Shown here piece after piece: positions 19,501 to 27,894 of a stretch of 64,000 nt of DNA. A program made the translations under genes and the position numbers. The first letter of the stretch is position 1. The number at the start of each line of letters is the position of its first letter. The notes beneath the pieces were generated by a model. It was not told the origin of the DNA, ran no database searches, and saw only the letters and a list, made by a program, of their open reading frames with translations. This DNA comes from Stentor roeselii (taxonomy: Eukaryota > Ciliophora > Heterotrichea > Heterotrichida > Stentoridae), in NCBI GenBank assembly GCA_006503475.1, contig RSEH01000048.1, forward strand, positions 123,513-187,512, read 5' to 3'.

Positions 19501-21338
19501 TCGGTTTTTCTCCTTTTTTTAACGGAATTTTCTGGGCACAGGAGAAAGGCTTCTTGATCTACACTGTGGGGGCCATAGTCGTGAAGACTCTTCTTGTTGG
19601 TGAAAAGAAGCAGATGGTGATGCACGCTCATTACAACTCAATCACTGTCGCCGCTTTGAGTCCAGATCAAAACATGCTTGCCACAGCTGAAGGCAACGCG
19701 AGTTTTGAAGGAATTGCCAAGATTCACGTATGGAACGTTGAGACTTGCAAAGTGACTAAAGTTCTTGAATTCCACGAAAGGACTGTGACTTGTCTTCAGT
19801 TTTCCCCGTGTTCTTCTTATTTGTGCTCAATAGGAAGTGACCCTGAGTCAATTCTTGTGATATGGGAACTGGTCCTTAATAGACCCATCGCGACTTCAGT
19901 CCTGTCGAGTCCTGGACTGCAGATTAAATGGCTTCCTCAGTCGGCTTCCTTGGAATTCGTGACTTTAACGCGAGATTCAGTTGTTTTTTGGAGACTTAAT
20001 AGTTTAAAGCGGCTGGAGTTTCAACCAAGTGAAAGTTCGCTTCAAGATTTGACTTGTCTTGAATTTTCGCCTTTTTTTGAAGACTTGGCAAGTCATTTGC
20101 TTTTGATGGGAACTTCGATGGGCTCAGTTGTTGTTACTAATGTCAGGACTAATACTTTGGTATTGACGAAACAAGTTGTTTCTGCGAAAATTCAGTTGAT
20201 TTGTAGTAGATTTCAAATTGTTATGGTTGCTGGAGAGTTTCCTGAAGTACTGGCTTGGAAATGGACTGATGGAATTTTTGGATCGGTGGCTTTTAAGGTT
20301 TTGTTTGATGGCGTTCCTGTTGGGTTGAGCTTTAATGAGGATGGGACTGAAGGGACTGTTGCTACTGATTCTGGAAGTATTTGGTATACTGAGTGGATTA
20401 ATGGCAGTGTCAGGATTATTAGCTCGCATATTAAGGATATTACTGCTGTGGCTGGGGGAGAAGTCCTCGCAACCGGTTCATCAGACAACACAATCCGTAT
20501 CTGGAACCCTCTAACATCAGAACAAGTAAGTCACATCTACACAGCGAACACAACCTGCACATGCCTGGCCTTCCACAAGAACCATCCCTACCTAGTAGCA
20601 GGTTTTTCAGACGGTTCATTAAAAGCCTTCGAAGTATACACAAACAAATGTCTCGGTTCAAGTCGAAGTCTATTAACAAAAATAACCTGCTTAGTATTCA
20701 CATCCGATTGTGACAGTTTAATTCTCGGAAGCGAGTCAGGAGTGATGCTCGCCGTGATAATATCAAAATGGAGTCCATTCATAATCGACTTCTTCGAATT
20801 CTGCAACATGCAGACAGAAATCCTCAGCGTTGACTGCAAATCTCGACAAGTCCTTGCAAGTACTTCAACCGGTCTTCTCAACATCTGGGAAAAAAAGTTC
20901 ACAGGAGACTTTCAAGAAAAGTTATTCGAAAAGAGCCAAGAGTTCAACTTGATAGATTTTTTTGACTTCAAAGAGCCTTACGAAAGAACGAAACATGTTT
21001 ATCCTCAGGCTGAGTCTTTAGAGTGCAAAGCGAAATTTGATGTGATTTCTGAGAAACTTGTGTGGATTATTATCAGAGGTGCTCAGTATCTTATACAGAG
21101 GAACTTTTCCAGTCATCAGGTTTTAAGGAAGATTAATTTGGCTGGGTTTCCTCTTTGTTTAGACCTTTTTGAACATCGCATTGCTGTTGGACTTGCTGAT
21201 CGGCGTGTCATGGTTTATGCTGATGGGAATATTCATGAATTTTTAACGCATTCTGCACCTGTTCTGCAACTTGCTTTGTTTAAGAAGGGCCTGGCAACTG
21301 TAAGTGGCAATGAAATCGGGTATTGGTCTATTTATTAA
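16518..21338 (+). CDS. WDR90: WDR90/POC16 centriolar WD40 protein
   Basis: 1606 residues, single exon. The N-terminus (WQHPYVDVFKYVSLSDWRQS, then KEGDVSEAIDKTLGKKVFKL) matches the CFA20/DUF667 domain of WDR90 and Chlamydomonas POC16, including the SASNYIQIP segment. A Pro/Lys/Ser-rich linker follows (about residues 215-325). Two long WD40 blocks fill the rest, with recognisable repeats such as GEVLATGSSDNTIRIWNPLT. They are interrupted by an acidic insert (about 950-970, EEVEELSEESEAPVEVDVER). In animals and algae WDR90/POC16 sits on the inner wall of centriolar microtubules and stabilises the centriole core. In a ciliate with thousands of basal bodies the same role is expected (inference). 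Confidence 0.93.
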   Translation: MKGVQVWQHPYVDVFKYVSLSDWRQSSKEGDVSEAIDKTLGKKVFKLQGSVSASNYIQIPRPKSELKSLALNGKYVYIVMQVPPGKLFSLHLDLQVFNTRTNSEEPLKVSLSNLFKENKLQSFLQVSCKIAAKWTVICVDLKNLLAEYFAERLVHKELRSVNLCANMTVRGVYTSDILYSPKTMPKEIALKSPKVEDWSKFYDWIFLPERFADENLERAEEDPPKARSSSASKPKEPRKLEKSSKPRSKQFEKKPTVPKPPKEDLKPNHSDPIKTPSTPENPSKTLEKPPESPSKFLPQVPNSQERKKNSGKLVRAIKKSNSEPKLDTVQELNEKGLLPDPILVLENILSISPKANSLLWLPGEYFSSYPGDFRASCNKILVYASHSTIVAINPANSRKSFFFAHNSEVSILGLHQHFLVSADESCLILFWPIKSRKRPVPLSIKKFKEITFFAFFSNKMVVSGKDDLRRDSLIIFDTSKLVKKREIIHIAQQLSDFELKVVKFFEDTKLISCGKEGIRIWQLKDDHFTSSSINPIEKDQSICTDLAISNKKAYVINTKSSVLIINLTTKECESCVFLNCSELFRIKILEDIVMVSSADAFVRFWPLDFKEVYMEVQHKSNVVAADMLGTSAATLTDSGVLVAIDLEGSSLTSLGKNYPGSLHVSTGSDKFCVVNNAIHVFQNDFSPFCEFAAAKDDPKIAAVSNCGKILACGFFSGAVRVFDLIRIQMVDEFLHLKSPVECLNFSPDGKVLLCIVEDGNFSVFDGNQAFQPVKDGKIEVPCAFSSGFSSDSMYFAMISNFSMSVSLFSTSPLGQKFKINTNNPFLHLAFSGKLLLTLLTDPSQMNYYSIVDNKLLNFKQVQLPCQLLKFSVSKNNSYIIGASPDFSLKVFDFFFSFPCQVFLGHSSEIKEIVWNDENLATLSEKDGALFWKFKGELSTIKSIENDCEEVEELSEESEAPVEVDVEREVEAYLRHVENITANMMVNSSPSLSFLFGFSPFFNGIFWAQEKGFLIYTVGAIVVKTLLVGEKKQMVMHAHYNSITVAALSPDQNMLATAEGNASFEGIAKIHVWNVETCKVTKVLEFHERTVTCLQFSPCSSYLCSIGSDPESILVIWELVLNRPIATSVLSSPGLQIKWLPQSASLEFVTLTRDSVVFWRLNSLKRLEFQPSESSLQDLTCLEFSPFFEDLASHLLLMGTSMGSVVVTNVRTNTLVLTKQVVSAKIQLICSRFQIVMVAGEFPEVLAWKWTDGIFGSVAFKVLFDGVPVGLSFNEDGTEGTVATDSGSIWYTEWINGSVRIISSHIKDITAVAGGEVLATGSSDNTIRIWNPLTSEQVSHIYTANTTCTCLAFHKNHPYLVAGFSDGSLKAFEVYTNKCLGSSRSLLTKITCLVFTSDCDSLILGSESGVMLAVIISKWSPFIIDFFEFCNMQTEILSVDCKSRQVLASTSTGLLNIWEKKFTGDFQEKLFEKSQEFNLIDFFDFKEPYERTKHVYPQAESLECKAKFDVISEKLVWIIIRGAQYLIQRNFSSHQVLRKINLAGFPLCLDLFEHRIAVGLADRRVMVYADGNIHEFLTHSAPVLQLALFKKGLATVSGNEIGYWSIY

Positions 21339-21357
21339 TTGAAAGTTATTAATTAAG

Positions 21358-22230
21358 TTAGTCCAGGTCGAATGTTTGCAGCTTTTCTGAAATGATTTCG
21401 TCGAAACTGTCGATACTTTCTCGGTTCTGCCTTAAAAATCGAGAGTACACCTTGAATGAATGGAGAAATACAAGAGTTGGTATCAAGTCGGTCAGATGGT
21501 AGGATATGAAAAGGATGATCATGTTGAAAAGTTGAAAAGTATCGTCTTGATCACTGAAGTAAAAGAAAATTTGCTCTCCAGATTTAATGATACTTGTGAT
21601 AGCTCCTATTGTTATCCAGAACAAAAGGTTTTTGGGAACTGAACCCATCATTCTTTTTATTGTTAGTAACAGTTTTACACCACTTATGACTATTCCCAGG
21701 CCAGAAGCCACTTCTATTGAAGCTTTAAATGATCTTGAAATTAACCAAAATTGATTATGTTCACTTGCTACTACAAAGATGATGAGAACTATTAAAAACA
21801 AGTAAAGTAATACATTGAAGGAAAATATCAGGTAAAACTCGAGTTTTTGCTGTTTATTTAAATCTTTTCCTTCGATTTTAGATATTGCATCCATTTGCAT
21901 CACTCGCCTACCTGAATCTTACCATAAATAAATCACGAGAGTCTCACTTGAAATGTAAGGAAGTTCATAAGCTACTATTAAGATCATTGTTACCTCTCCG
22001 AAAGCTACACAGGAGTCAAAAAACATGACAATTTTTAAGAGAGAAGAAGCTGAAATCATATAAATGTAGTTTCTGTACTCAATCAAATTATATAAAGAGT
22101 TTCTGTAAGATCTTTTCCATAAAACAATAAGAGCTATAAGTAAAGCTGTGTATTCTATCATTAATACGAAATAAACAATGCTTCCGAAATATTCAACTTG
22201 ATTACCTTTTCCAAGGTCGCATATATCCAT
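21358..22230 (-). CDS. Seven-helix membrane protein, one 15-nt intron
   Basis: Exons 22230-21923 and 21907-21358 are joined across intron 21908-21922 (285 residues). About seven hydrophobic helices are visible, starting with VYFVLMIEYTALLIALIVLW and ending with ILFISYHLTDLIPTLVFLHS. A short cytosolic Arg/Ser tail follows. The pattern is that of a GPCR-like or TOM1/THH1-like 7TM fold; I cannot assign a ligand or a precise family. There is no signal peptide or long N-terminal ectodomain. It is tail-to-tail with WDR90 (19 bp). The intron falls between helices 3 and 4; without splicing the protein would have only three helices. Confidence 0.75.
21908..21922 (-). other. 15-nt spliceosomal intron
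   Basis: The minus strand reads GTAAGATTCAGGTAG with an in-frame TAA. Removal joins ...VIYLW to RVMQMDAISK in frame. A at position 10. Confidence 0.88.
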
Positions 22231-22353
22231 TTATAATATAGTCTTATGTTCGAAAAATACAAATCCTGATTAGATTAAGAATAATAAATAATAAAATATC
22301 TTTAATTCAAATACTACTTTATAATATTCTTAAACCTTTAAACAATTCCACTC

Positions 22354-22716
22354 TTATCTTGCGATTTTATCAGTGAAAATAAATCTCCATTCATCACTTG
22401 TATTGATTTCCCTGAAATTAAACCCGACAGCTTTAGCAGTTCCGAGGTTTGACTTATAAACAATCTGAGGAGGCCAACTTTTTCCAATTAACTTAAATTT
22501 GATTTCAACGATTTTATCAGTGCGATACACAAGTCGATGCATTCTAGGACTGATAACATGAAGAAGGTCGTCATTCATACCAGAACAAAATCCTCGAATC
22601 GCAAGTTTTAATTTCCTGAAGACAATCATATCCACAAATTTCTGCAAAGGTTTATACTGAACCATGAGTTCTCCGGACCTTGAGTGGCACAAGCCTTTCT
22701 TTTTCCCTTTATTCAT
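22354..22716 (-). CDS. C11orf65/MFI-like small protein
   Basis: 120 residues, complete. The core VFRKLKLAIRGFCSGMNDDL, then ISPRMHRLVYRTDKIVEIKF and GKSWPPQIVYKS, resembles the C11orf65 (MFI) family pattern: helix, S/NPRE, V.IRFRLGG.TFPP.IYYK. The match is by recognition of the pattern, not alignment, so it is moderate. In mammals the protein has been linked to mitochondrial fission, but the family is wide in ciliated protists. It is divergent from the pseudouridine glycosidase with only 12 bp between the start codons, so any promoter must overlap the 5' ends of both. Confidence 0.55.
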   Translation of the reverse strand: MNKGKKKGLCHSRSGELMVQYKPLQKFVDMIVFRKLKLAIRGFCSGMNDDLLHVISPRMHRLVYRTDKIVEIKFKLIGKSWPPQIVYKSNLGTAKAVGFNFREINTSDEWRFIFTDKIAR

Positions 22717-22728
22717 TATTGTAATTAA

Positions 22729-23640
22729 ATGCTTAATTTTAAGTACTCCCCTGAGGTTTCTTTAGCGATTTCGACTGGCAAGCCGGTGGTTGTTTTAGAG
22801 AGCACGATTATATCACATGGAATGCCCTACCCATCAAACTACCAAACAGCTTGCGAAGTCGAGTCAATAATCAGATCAAACGGTGGAGTTCCAGCAACAA
22901 TCGGTATCCTCTTCGGTGAAATCCACATCGGGCTATCCCCCGAATCCCTAGAGACCTTAGCTCAAGCAGGAGTCTCCTGCATCAAATGTTCCAGAAGAAA
23001 CCTTCCCGAAGTTATTCTAAAGAGACAAAACGGTTCAACAACAGTAGCAGCAACGATGTACCTTGCGCATTTAGCCGGTTTAAAGATCTTCGTGACAGGA
23101 GGTATCGGGGGTGTTCATCGAGGAGCAGAAGAAACTTGGGACGTCTCTGCTGACCTGATTGAATTAGGCCGAACTCCAGTGACAGTGATTTGCGCAGGTG
23201 CAAAGTCGATTTTAGACATTCCAAAGACTTTAGAGTACCTCGAGACTCAGGGCGTTCCAGTCATCGGCTTCGGGACTGACTTGTTCCCTGCCTTTTTCTC
23301 TGCGAGTTCTGGATGTCGAGTCATGTGTCGGCTGGACTCAGCGAAAGAATGCGCTCAGTTCATTCAGTGCAGTGAACAACTCAAACTTTCAAGTGGAGTC
23401 TTAATCGCTGTACCTTTGCAAGACGAGCTTCTTGCTAAGGGCGCTGAGGAGGCTATTCAAATAGCGCTTAAAGAAGCTGAAGAATTGAAGATCAGTGGAT
23501 CTGCTGTTACTCCTTTTTTACTTAAAAGAGTGAATGAGTTGAGTGAAGGGGAAAGTTTGAAGGCGAATATTGAACTTATTAAGCAGAATGCGAGGATTGG
23601 GACTTTAATTGCTTGTCAGTTATATCAGGTAGTTAATTAA
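22729..23640 (+). CDS. psuG: Pseudouridine-5'-phosphate glycosidase
   Basis: 303 residues, typical of the PsuG/IndA family. Conserved blocks: VVLESTIISHGMPYPSN near the N-terminus, the glycine-rich FVTGGIGGVHRGAE with the following WDVSADL (about residues 122-143), and VICAGAKSILDIPKTLEYLE. The enzyme splits pseudouridine-5'-phosphate into uracil and ribose-5-phosphate, recycling modified nucleosides from RNA turnover. In many eukaryotes it is fused to a pseudouridine kinase; here it is a stand-alone protein with no kinase nearby. Its stop codon overlaps the stop codon of the convergent gene at 23637. Confidence 0.95.
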   Translation: MLNFKYSPEVSLAISTGKPVVVLESTIISHGMPYPSNYQTACEVESIIRSNGGVPATIGILFGEIHIGLSPESLETLAQAGVSCIKCSRRNLPEVILKRQNGSTTVAATMYLAHLAGLKIFVTGGIGGVHRGAEETWDVSADLIELGRTPVTVICAGAKSILDIPKTLEYLETQGVPVIGFGTDLFPAFFSASSGCRVMCRLDSAKECAQFIQCSEQLKLSSGVLIAVPLQDELLAKGAEEAIQIALKEAEELKISGSAVTPFLLKRVNELSEGESLKANIELIKQNARIGTLIACQLYQVVN

Positions 23641-24338
23641 AGGCTTAGGTTCATGAAACCTGTTGTTCTCATCATCGCTTGTTTTTTTAGCACTGATGAT
23701 GATTTAAAAGAACTGGAAACTCGATTTTTTATTAACATGTTTTTTTTCGCCCGGGCTTCTTGCAGTGATTTTTTCTTGATTGCTTCTTTGTTATTCAGGT
23801 TGTGAAAATAACTGGATTTTCGGTCGTTGATTCTTAAATTAAAATTGATGAGCTGGTTTTTTACGTTTCTTTTGATTTCTTTGAATTCGACTATGTCGAG
23901 TGAGTCGTTGAGGATGGACCAGTTCTGCAAATTATTAACTGACCTGGACACCCTTTTATTACTATTTCTTAAAGGCGAGTCTCGAGACTGTTCAATGCAA
24001 ACTCCCTTCAGCCGTTTAGCAAAAACTTGAAGATTTTCACTGAACTTCGGAAGATTCTGATGAATTCCTTGCTTAAAAGCTGCAGGTTTCTCATAAGTCA
24101 TATGAACTTCAAGAGATTTATGAAAATTTCTTTTTTTCTTACTTTCTTCACCCTGGAAACATGAAAAACTTTCCTGGCTTTGAAGTTTAGTCCTTCTTTC
24201 CACAAGATTCAATTTATTTTCAAATACTTTCGAACTTTCCCTGGCTTGAAGCTTTCTCAACTCAATTAACTGGGTCCTTGTATTGACCTGCTGAAAAAAA
24301 GGGTTTTTGTTGATGACTGGTTGCAGGTCGGAGAACAT
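23637..24338 (-). CDS. Basic protein, 233 aa, unknown function
   Basis: Complete frame, strongly basic, rich in Lys, Asn, Gln and Ser, with a helical segment (about residues 20-45, QLIELRKLQARESSKVFENK). No domain, signal peptide or membrane segment is visible. Its TAA shares bases 23638-23639 with the psuG stop codon within a TTAATTAA palindrome. It starts 33 bp before the 3' end of the coiled-coil gene on the same strand. Unknown function; probably a structural or cytoskeletal protein. Confidence 0.65.
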   Translation of the reverse strand: MFSDLQPVINKNPFFQQVNTRTQLIELRKLQARESSKVFENKLNLVERRTKLQSQESFSCFQGEESKKKRNFHKSLEVHMTYEKPAAFKQGIHQNLPKFSENLQVFAKRLKGVCIEQSRDSPLRNSNKRVSRSVNNLQNWSILNDSLDIVEFKEIKRNVKNQLINFNLRINDRKSSYFHNLNNKEAIKKKSLQEARAKKNMLIKNRVSSSFKSSSVLKKQAMMRTTGFMNLSL

Positions 24339-24371
24339 TTCAATAACTATGGAAGTATCTTTAATGGAAGA

Positions 24372-26126
24372 TTAGTGAGGAGACTGCTTAAAAACAAATT
24401 GACTCAAAAGGTTTTCTCGACATCTTTCAAACTTTTCAAGTACCAAAGAAGTTTCTTTCACGTCCTGCCAGATCTGTCGATAAAGGCCCTTGTCTCGAAA
24501 GCTGCTTGGACTCGCAAGGGTGCCGACTGAGTTGGTTTTAGCGATTTTTGACTGCATTTCTTCAAGTTTGGTTATAAGCCAGGCTTTGTCTTTCAAGGTT
24601 TTTTCTAACAAAAAGACTGAAAATTCGGAGAGAATCAGAATTTCTGCGTGTTCTTGATCTACTTTTAATAAACTTTTTAAGGTGAATTCCTCGTCCCAGT
24701 CTTGCTGATGACTGGAATAGGATAAGTAGATTGGGTGAAGGAGTTCTGCGATGTGCTTTAAACAGTTTTGCATGCTGATCACGCGAGTTTCTAGCTTGAA
24801 TAGTAAGGATTCTGAAGGGATTGATTTTGAGTGCTCGGAAAACTTTTCGTATTGCTGGGAAAGTAGTTCTTTTGATTTGAATAGTTCTAGTTGCAGTGAT
24901 TTTATCATTTGTTTACTGGATTCTTCAGTTTGTGATAGTTGTTTTTTGTAGTGGGTTATTTCGCTGTTTAGGGTTTGAAGAGTGGCTTCGAATTTTAAAA
25001 TTGTTTCTTGAAGTTCTTGCTTGTGGAGATCGGAGAGATTTGATAGGTTTTCTTCTTGGACTTGCTTTAAAGAGGTTTGCTGGTTGAAGAGTTCTTTTTG
25101 GAAGGAAGAAAGATGTAACTCAAAAGTTGATCTTTCGTATTCTAGAGTTTTTTCTAAATCTTTTTCGGAGTCTGAGGACTTTTTTAGCGCTGCTTTTAAG
25201 GAAGCGATTTTTTCTTTTAGTAGATGGTTTGAAGATGATAGCTGGTTGTTTGTTTCTTGAAGAGATTCTGATTTTGAGAGCGACTTGCTTAGGGAAATTT
25301 CGAGATCGGCTTGTTTTTGTTTTAGGGTTACTAGTTCAATAAGAACCTTTTCATGTTTTTCAGTGTTTTCTTTAAATTTTGTATTACTTTCTTCTAGCTT
25401 TACAAATTTTACCTCATCTTTAAGAGACTTTAGCTTTGCTTCATATTCATCTTTCATTATTTCCTGATTTTTTTTCGTCTTTTCAAGTTCCTTCGAGAGA
25501 TTCTGAAACTTTTCATTAAGTTTTTTGTATTCTTCTTGAAAATCTTTCACATTTGGCTCATTTCTTTCCTCAAAGACAGAGTTTTTGAGTCTATTCACTC
25601 TTTCCATGAGAGTTTTTTCAATACTTTCTGATTCCATTTTGATTTCATTCAAATCACTTTTCTTTTCATTCAATTTTTCTTTAATTTTTTCGAGCTGCTC
25701 ATCAAATTCAAGGTTGGACCACAGAGTGAAGTCTTCACTTTTCCTTGCCCGGGCGGATTTTAAATCGATTTTTTCAGGATTGACTGCCAAAGAGTTGAAA
25801 AAGTTTTTCAATGTGACTGTTTTGAATGAAAGTTCTTCTTCAAAGGCTTCAATAAGGAGAAAACTCTGCTGAATAGAGTTCAACAGTTCAAGAATAACGA
25901 TTTTATTCAAAGAAGCTTTTCCCTTTTCTTCTTCAAATAAAGCTGGAGTCATTGGGATCCCATTGTTCCTGATTCTTAGTTTTGTAAAGGTTTCCCCTCT
26001 CATTCTTTCGTACTTAGAACGGAGATCTACAGGGACTGGAAACGAAAAAAGCATTTCTTCAGCGACTATCAACAAATCAACAAGTTTTTTTATCGAAGGT
26101 TTTCTTAGTTTAAGAGTTTTTTCCAT
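24372..26126 (-). CDS. Long coiled-coil protein, 584 aa
   Basis: Complete single-exon frame. Residues about 130-430 are almost continuous Glu/Lys/Leu/Ser heptads (for example EKIKEKLNEKKSDLNEIKME and later EKDLEKTLEYERSTFELHLS). This is flanked by an N-terminal globular part of about 120 residues (basic start MEKTLKLRKPSIKKLVDLL) and a C-terminal globular part (about 450-584). The layout is that of centrosomal, basal-body or flagellar coiled-coil proteins, but no family signature is seen. It faces the TPR-DnaJ gene across a 136-bp divergent gap. Confidence 0.78.
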   Translation of the reverse strand: MEKTLKLRKPSIKKLVDLLIVAEEMLFSFPVPVDLRSKYERMRGETFTKLRIRNNGIPMTPALFEEEKGKASLNKIVILELLNSIQQSFLLIEAFEEELSFKTVTLKNFFNSLAVNPEKIDLKSARARKSEDFTLWSNLEFDEQLEKIKEKLNEKKSDLNEIKMESESIEKTLMERVNRLKNSVFEERNEPNVKDFQEEYKKLNEKFQNLSKELEKTKKNQEIMKDEYEAKLKSLKDEVKFVKLEESNTKFKENTEKHEKVLIELVTLKQKQADLEISLSKSLSKSESLQETNNQLSSSNHLLKEKIASLKAALKKSSDSEKDLEKTLEYERSTFELHLSSFQKELFNQQTSLKQVQEENLSNLSDLHKQELQETILKFEATLQTLNSEITHYKKQLSQTEESSKQMIKSLQLELFKSKELLSQQYEKFSEHSKSIPSESLLFKLETRVISMQNCLKHIAELLHPIYLSYSSHQQDWDEEFTLKSLLKVDQEHAEILILSEFSVFLLEKTLKDKAWLITKLEEMQSKIAKTNSVGTLASPSSFRDKGLYRQIWQDVKETSLVLEKFERCRENLLSQFVFKQSPH

Positions 26127-26262
26127 TATTTGATGACTTGCTGATTATCTTTGAATACTTATCAACTTCAAATCAATAAAATCGTTTTGGGACTGTCTTT
26201 ATTTTTTAAAATCATTTTAATTTGTTTTACTTATTAGATTATAATATTTCTAGAAAAATCTA

Positions 26263-27870
26263 ATGGCAGAAGAGCACAAAGTCAAAGGAAACAATTTTTT
26301 CAAAAACAAGAACTACAAAAAGGCAATAGAAGCTTATTCAACAGCAATCCAACTGAACAACGAAGAACCGACTTACTACACAAATAGAGCCTCCGCCTAT
26401 ATGGCCATCGATGATTACGAAAAAGCCTTAAAAGACTGCAAAAAAGCCTTAGAAATTAACCCAGAACATCCCAGAGCTCTCAGTCGTGGAGCCAGATGCT
26501 TGATAGTCCTCGGTTTTCTCGACGAAGCCAAAGAAATGATGTCAAAAGCTGACAGGGTCCTGCCCAACGACCCTCAAATAAAAGAAGAGTACAAAAACCT
26601 CAGCAATGCAATTCAAGACCTAAGCGACTTTAAGCTGTTCTTAAACCAAAAGAACTACTCCCAAGCTCTTCATTATATCGAGAAACTCACAGAAATTTCT
26701 TCATTCTGTTGGGATTTCCAAAAGCTAAAAATCGAGACTCTTATAATGCAAGGTGACCTTTTTAAAAGTGAAGAAACGATCAAGTTTTACCTTCAAAAAA
26801 ACACATCGAAACCTGAACTTTACCTTTATCTGGGTAAGGTGACTTATTACAAAGGGAACATCACAGAAGCTGAAAAGACTTTAGAAAGATGTCGAGTCAT
26901 TGACCCTACCTTTAAAGCAGGACAAGATTTCATCAAAAGCATCAAAAGATTCGAGCAGGCGAAAGACGAAGCCAACCAGTTATTCTCCGCGAAAAGAACC
27001 TCTGAAGCAATCGCAGCTTACAGCGAGTGTTTAAAGTTCGACGAGTTCAACAAGTACTACAACTCAATCATCCTTTCAAACCGATCCGCCTGTTACATCA
27101 CGAACAAAGAGTACATCAAAGCCCTGACCGACATCAACAAAGCAATTGACCTGAACCCAGACTTCGCCAAGGCCCATGCAAGAAGAGGCAACATCAGGTA
27201 CCACCTGGAAGAATACAGTGAAGCAATGAAAGACTACAACCGAGCAAAAGAACTAAACCCGGCTTACCCTGACATAGAAAATCTTATCTCATCAGCACAG
27301 ACCGCTTCTCAAAACCGGAAACGAAAGGACTATTACGCAATTCTTGGAATTGAAAAAGGCGCCTCTGATGACCAGATCAAAAAGGCTTATCGAAAAATGG
27401 CACTCAAGTGGCACCCTGATAAAAACTCTGAAACTCCTGAACAGAAAATGGAAGCTGAGAAGATTTTTAAAGATGTTAATGAAGCCTATGCTGTTTTAAG
27501 CGATAAGAACAAAAAAGCTATTTTTGATAGTGGCGGGGACCCTGAAGGTGGAAATGGAGGATTCTCGGGATTTGGAGGAGCTGGATTCGATCCTACATCG
27601 ATTTTTCAGACGTTCTTTGGTGGGGGTGGAGAAGGAGGATTCGGTAATATTTTTTCGAATATGGGCAGCGGTGGAAGAGTTTTTATGAGTGGAGGAATGC
27701 CGGGCTTTTCGAATTTCGGAGAATCTGACAGATCTTCTAATGGTTTTTCAGGTTTTGGAGGTGGGTTCCCAGGTGGGTTCCCAGGTAATTTTTCAGGTTT
27801 TTCAGGAGGATTTCCAGAAGGGTTCGGTTTTTCGAGTTCGGGAGGGAAGAAGAAAAGCCGTCGTAACTAA
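26263..27870 (+). CDS. TPR and J-domain co-chaperone (DNAJC7/TPR2-like)
   Basis: 535 residues. An N-terminal block of TPR repeats ([20 protein letters not shown] onward) and a second block near residues 235-345 are followed by a J domain (about 355-420) with HPD at 384-386 ([12 protein letters not shown]). A Gly/Phe-rich tail ends in KKKSRRN. This order matches DNAJC7 (TPR2), which binds Hsp70 and Hsp90 through TPRs and hands clients between them. The Gly/Phe segment is long and repetitive ([20 protein letters not shown]), more like class B J proteins, so it may also bind clients. The gene lies 24 bp upstream of TRIM37 on the same strand. Confidence 0.92.
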   Translation: MAEEHKVKGNNFFKNKNYKKAIEAYSTAIQLNNEEPTYYTNRASAYMAIDDYEKALKDCKKALEINPEHPRALSRGARCLIVLGFLDEAKEMMSKADRVLPNDPQIKEEYKNLSNAIQDLSDFKLFLNQKNYSQALHYIEKLTEISSFCWDFQKLKIETLIMQGDLFKSEETIKFYLQKNTSKPELYLYLGKVTYYKGNITEAEKTLERCRVIDPTFKAGQDFIKSIKRFEQAKDEANQLFSAKRTSEAIAAYSECLKFDEFNKYYNSIILSNRSACYITNKEYIKALTDINKAIDLNPDFAKAHARRGNIRYHLEEYSEAMKDYNRAKELNPAYPDIENLISSAQTASQNRKRKDYYAILGIEKGASDDQIKKAYRKMALKWHPDKNSETPEQKMEAEKIFKDVNEAYAVLSDKNKKAIFDSGGDPEGGNGGFSGFGGAGFDPTSIFQTFFGGGGEGGFGNIFSNMGSGGRVFMSGGMPGFSNFGESDRSSNGFSGFGGGFPGGFPGNFSGFSGGFPEGFGFSSSGGKKKSRRN

Positions 27871-27894
27871 GTTTAATACCTTTTCATAATTTAA

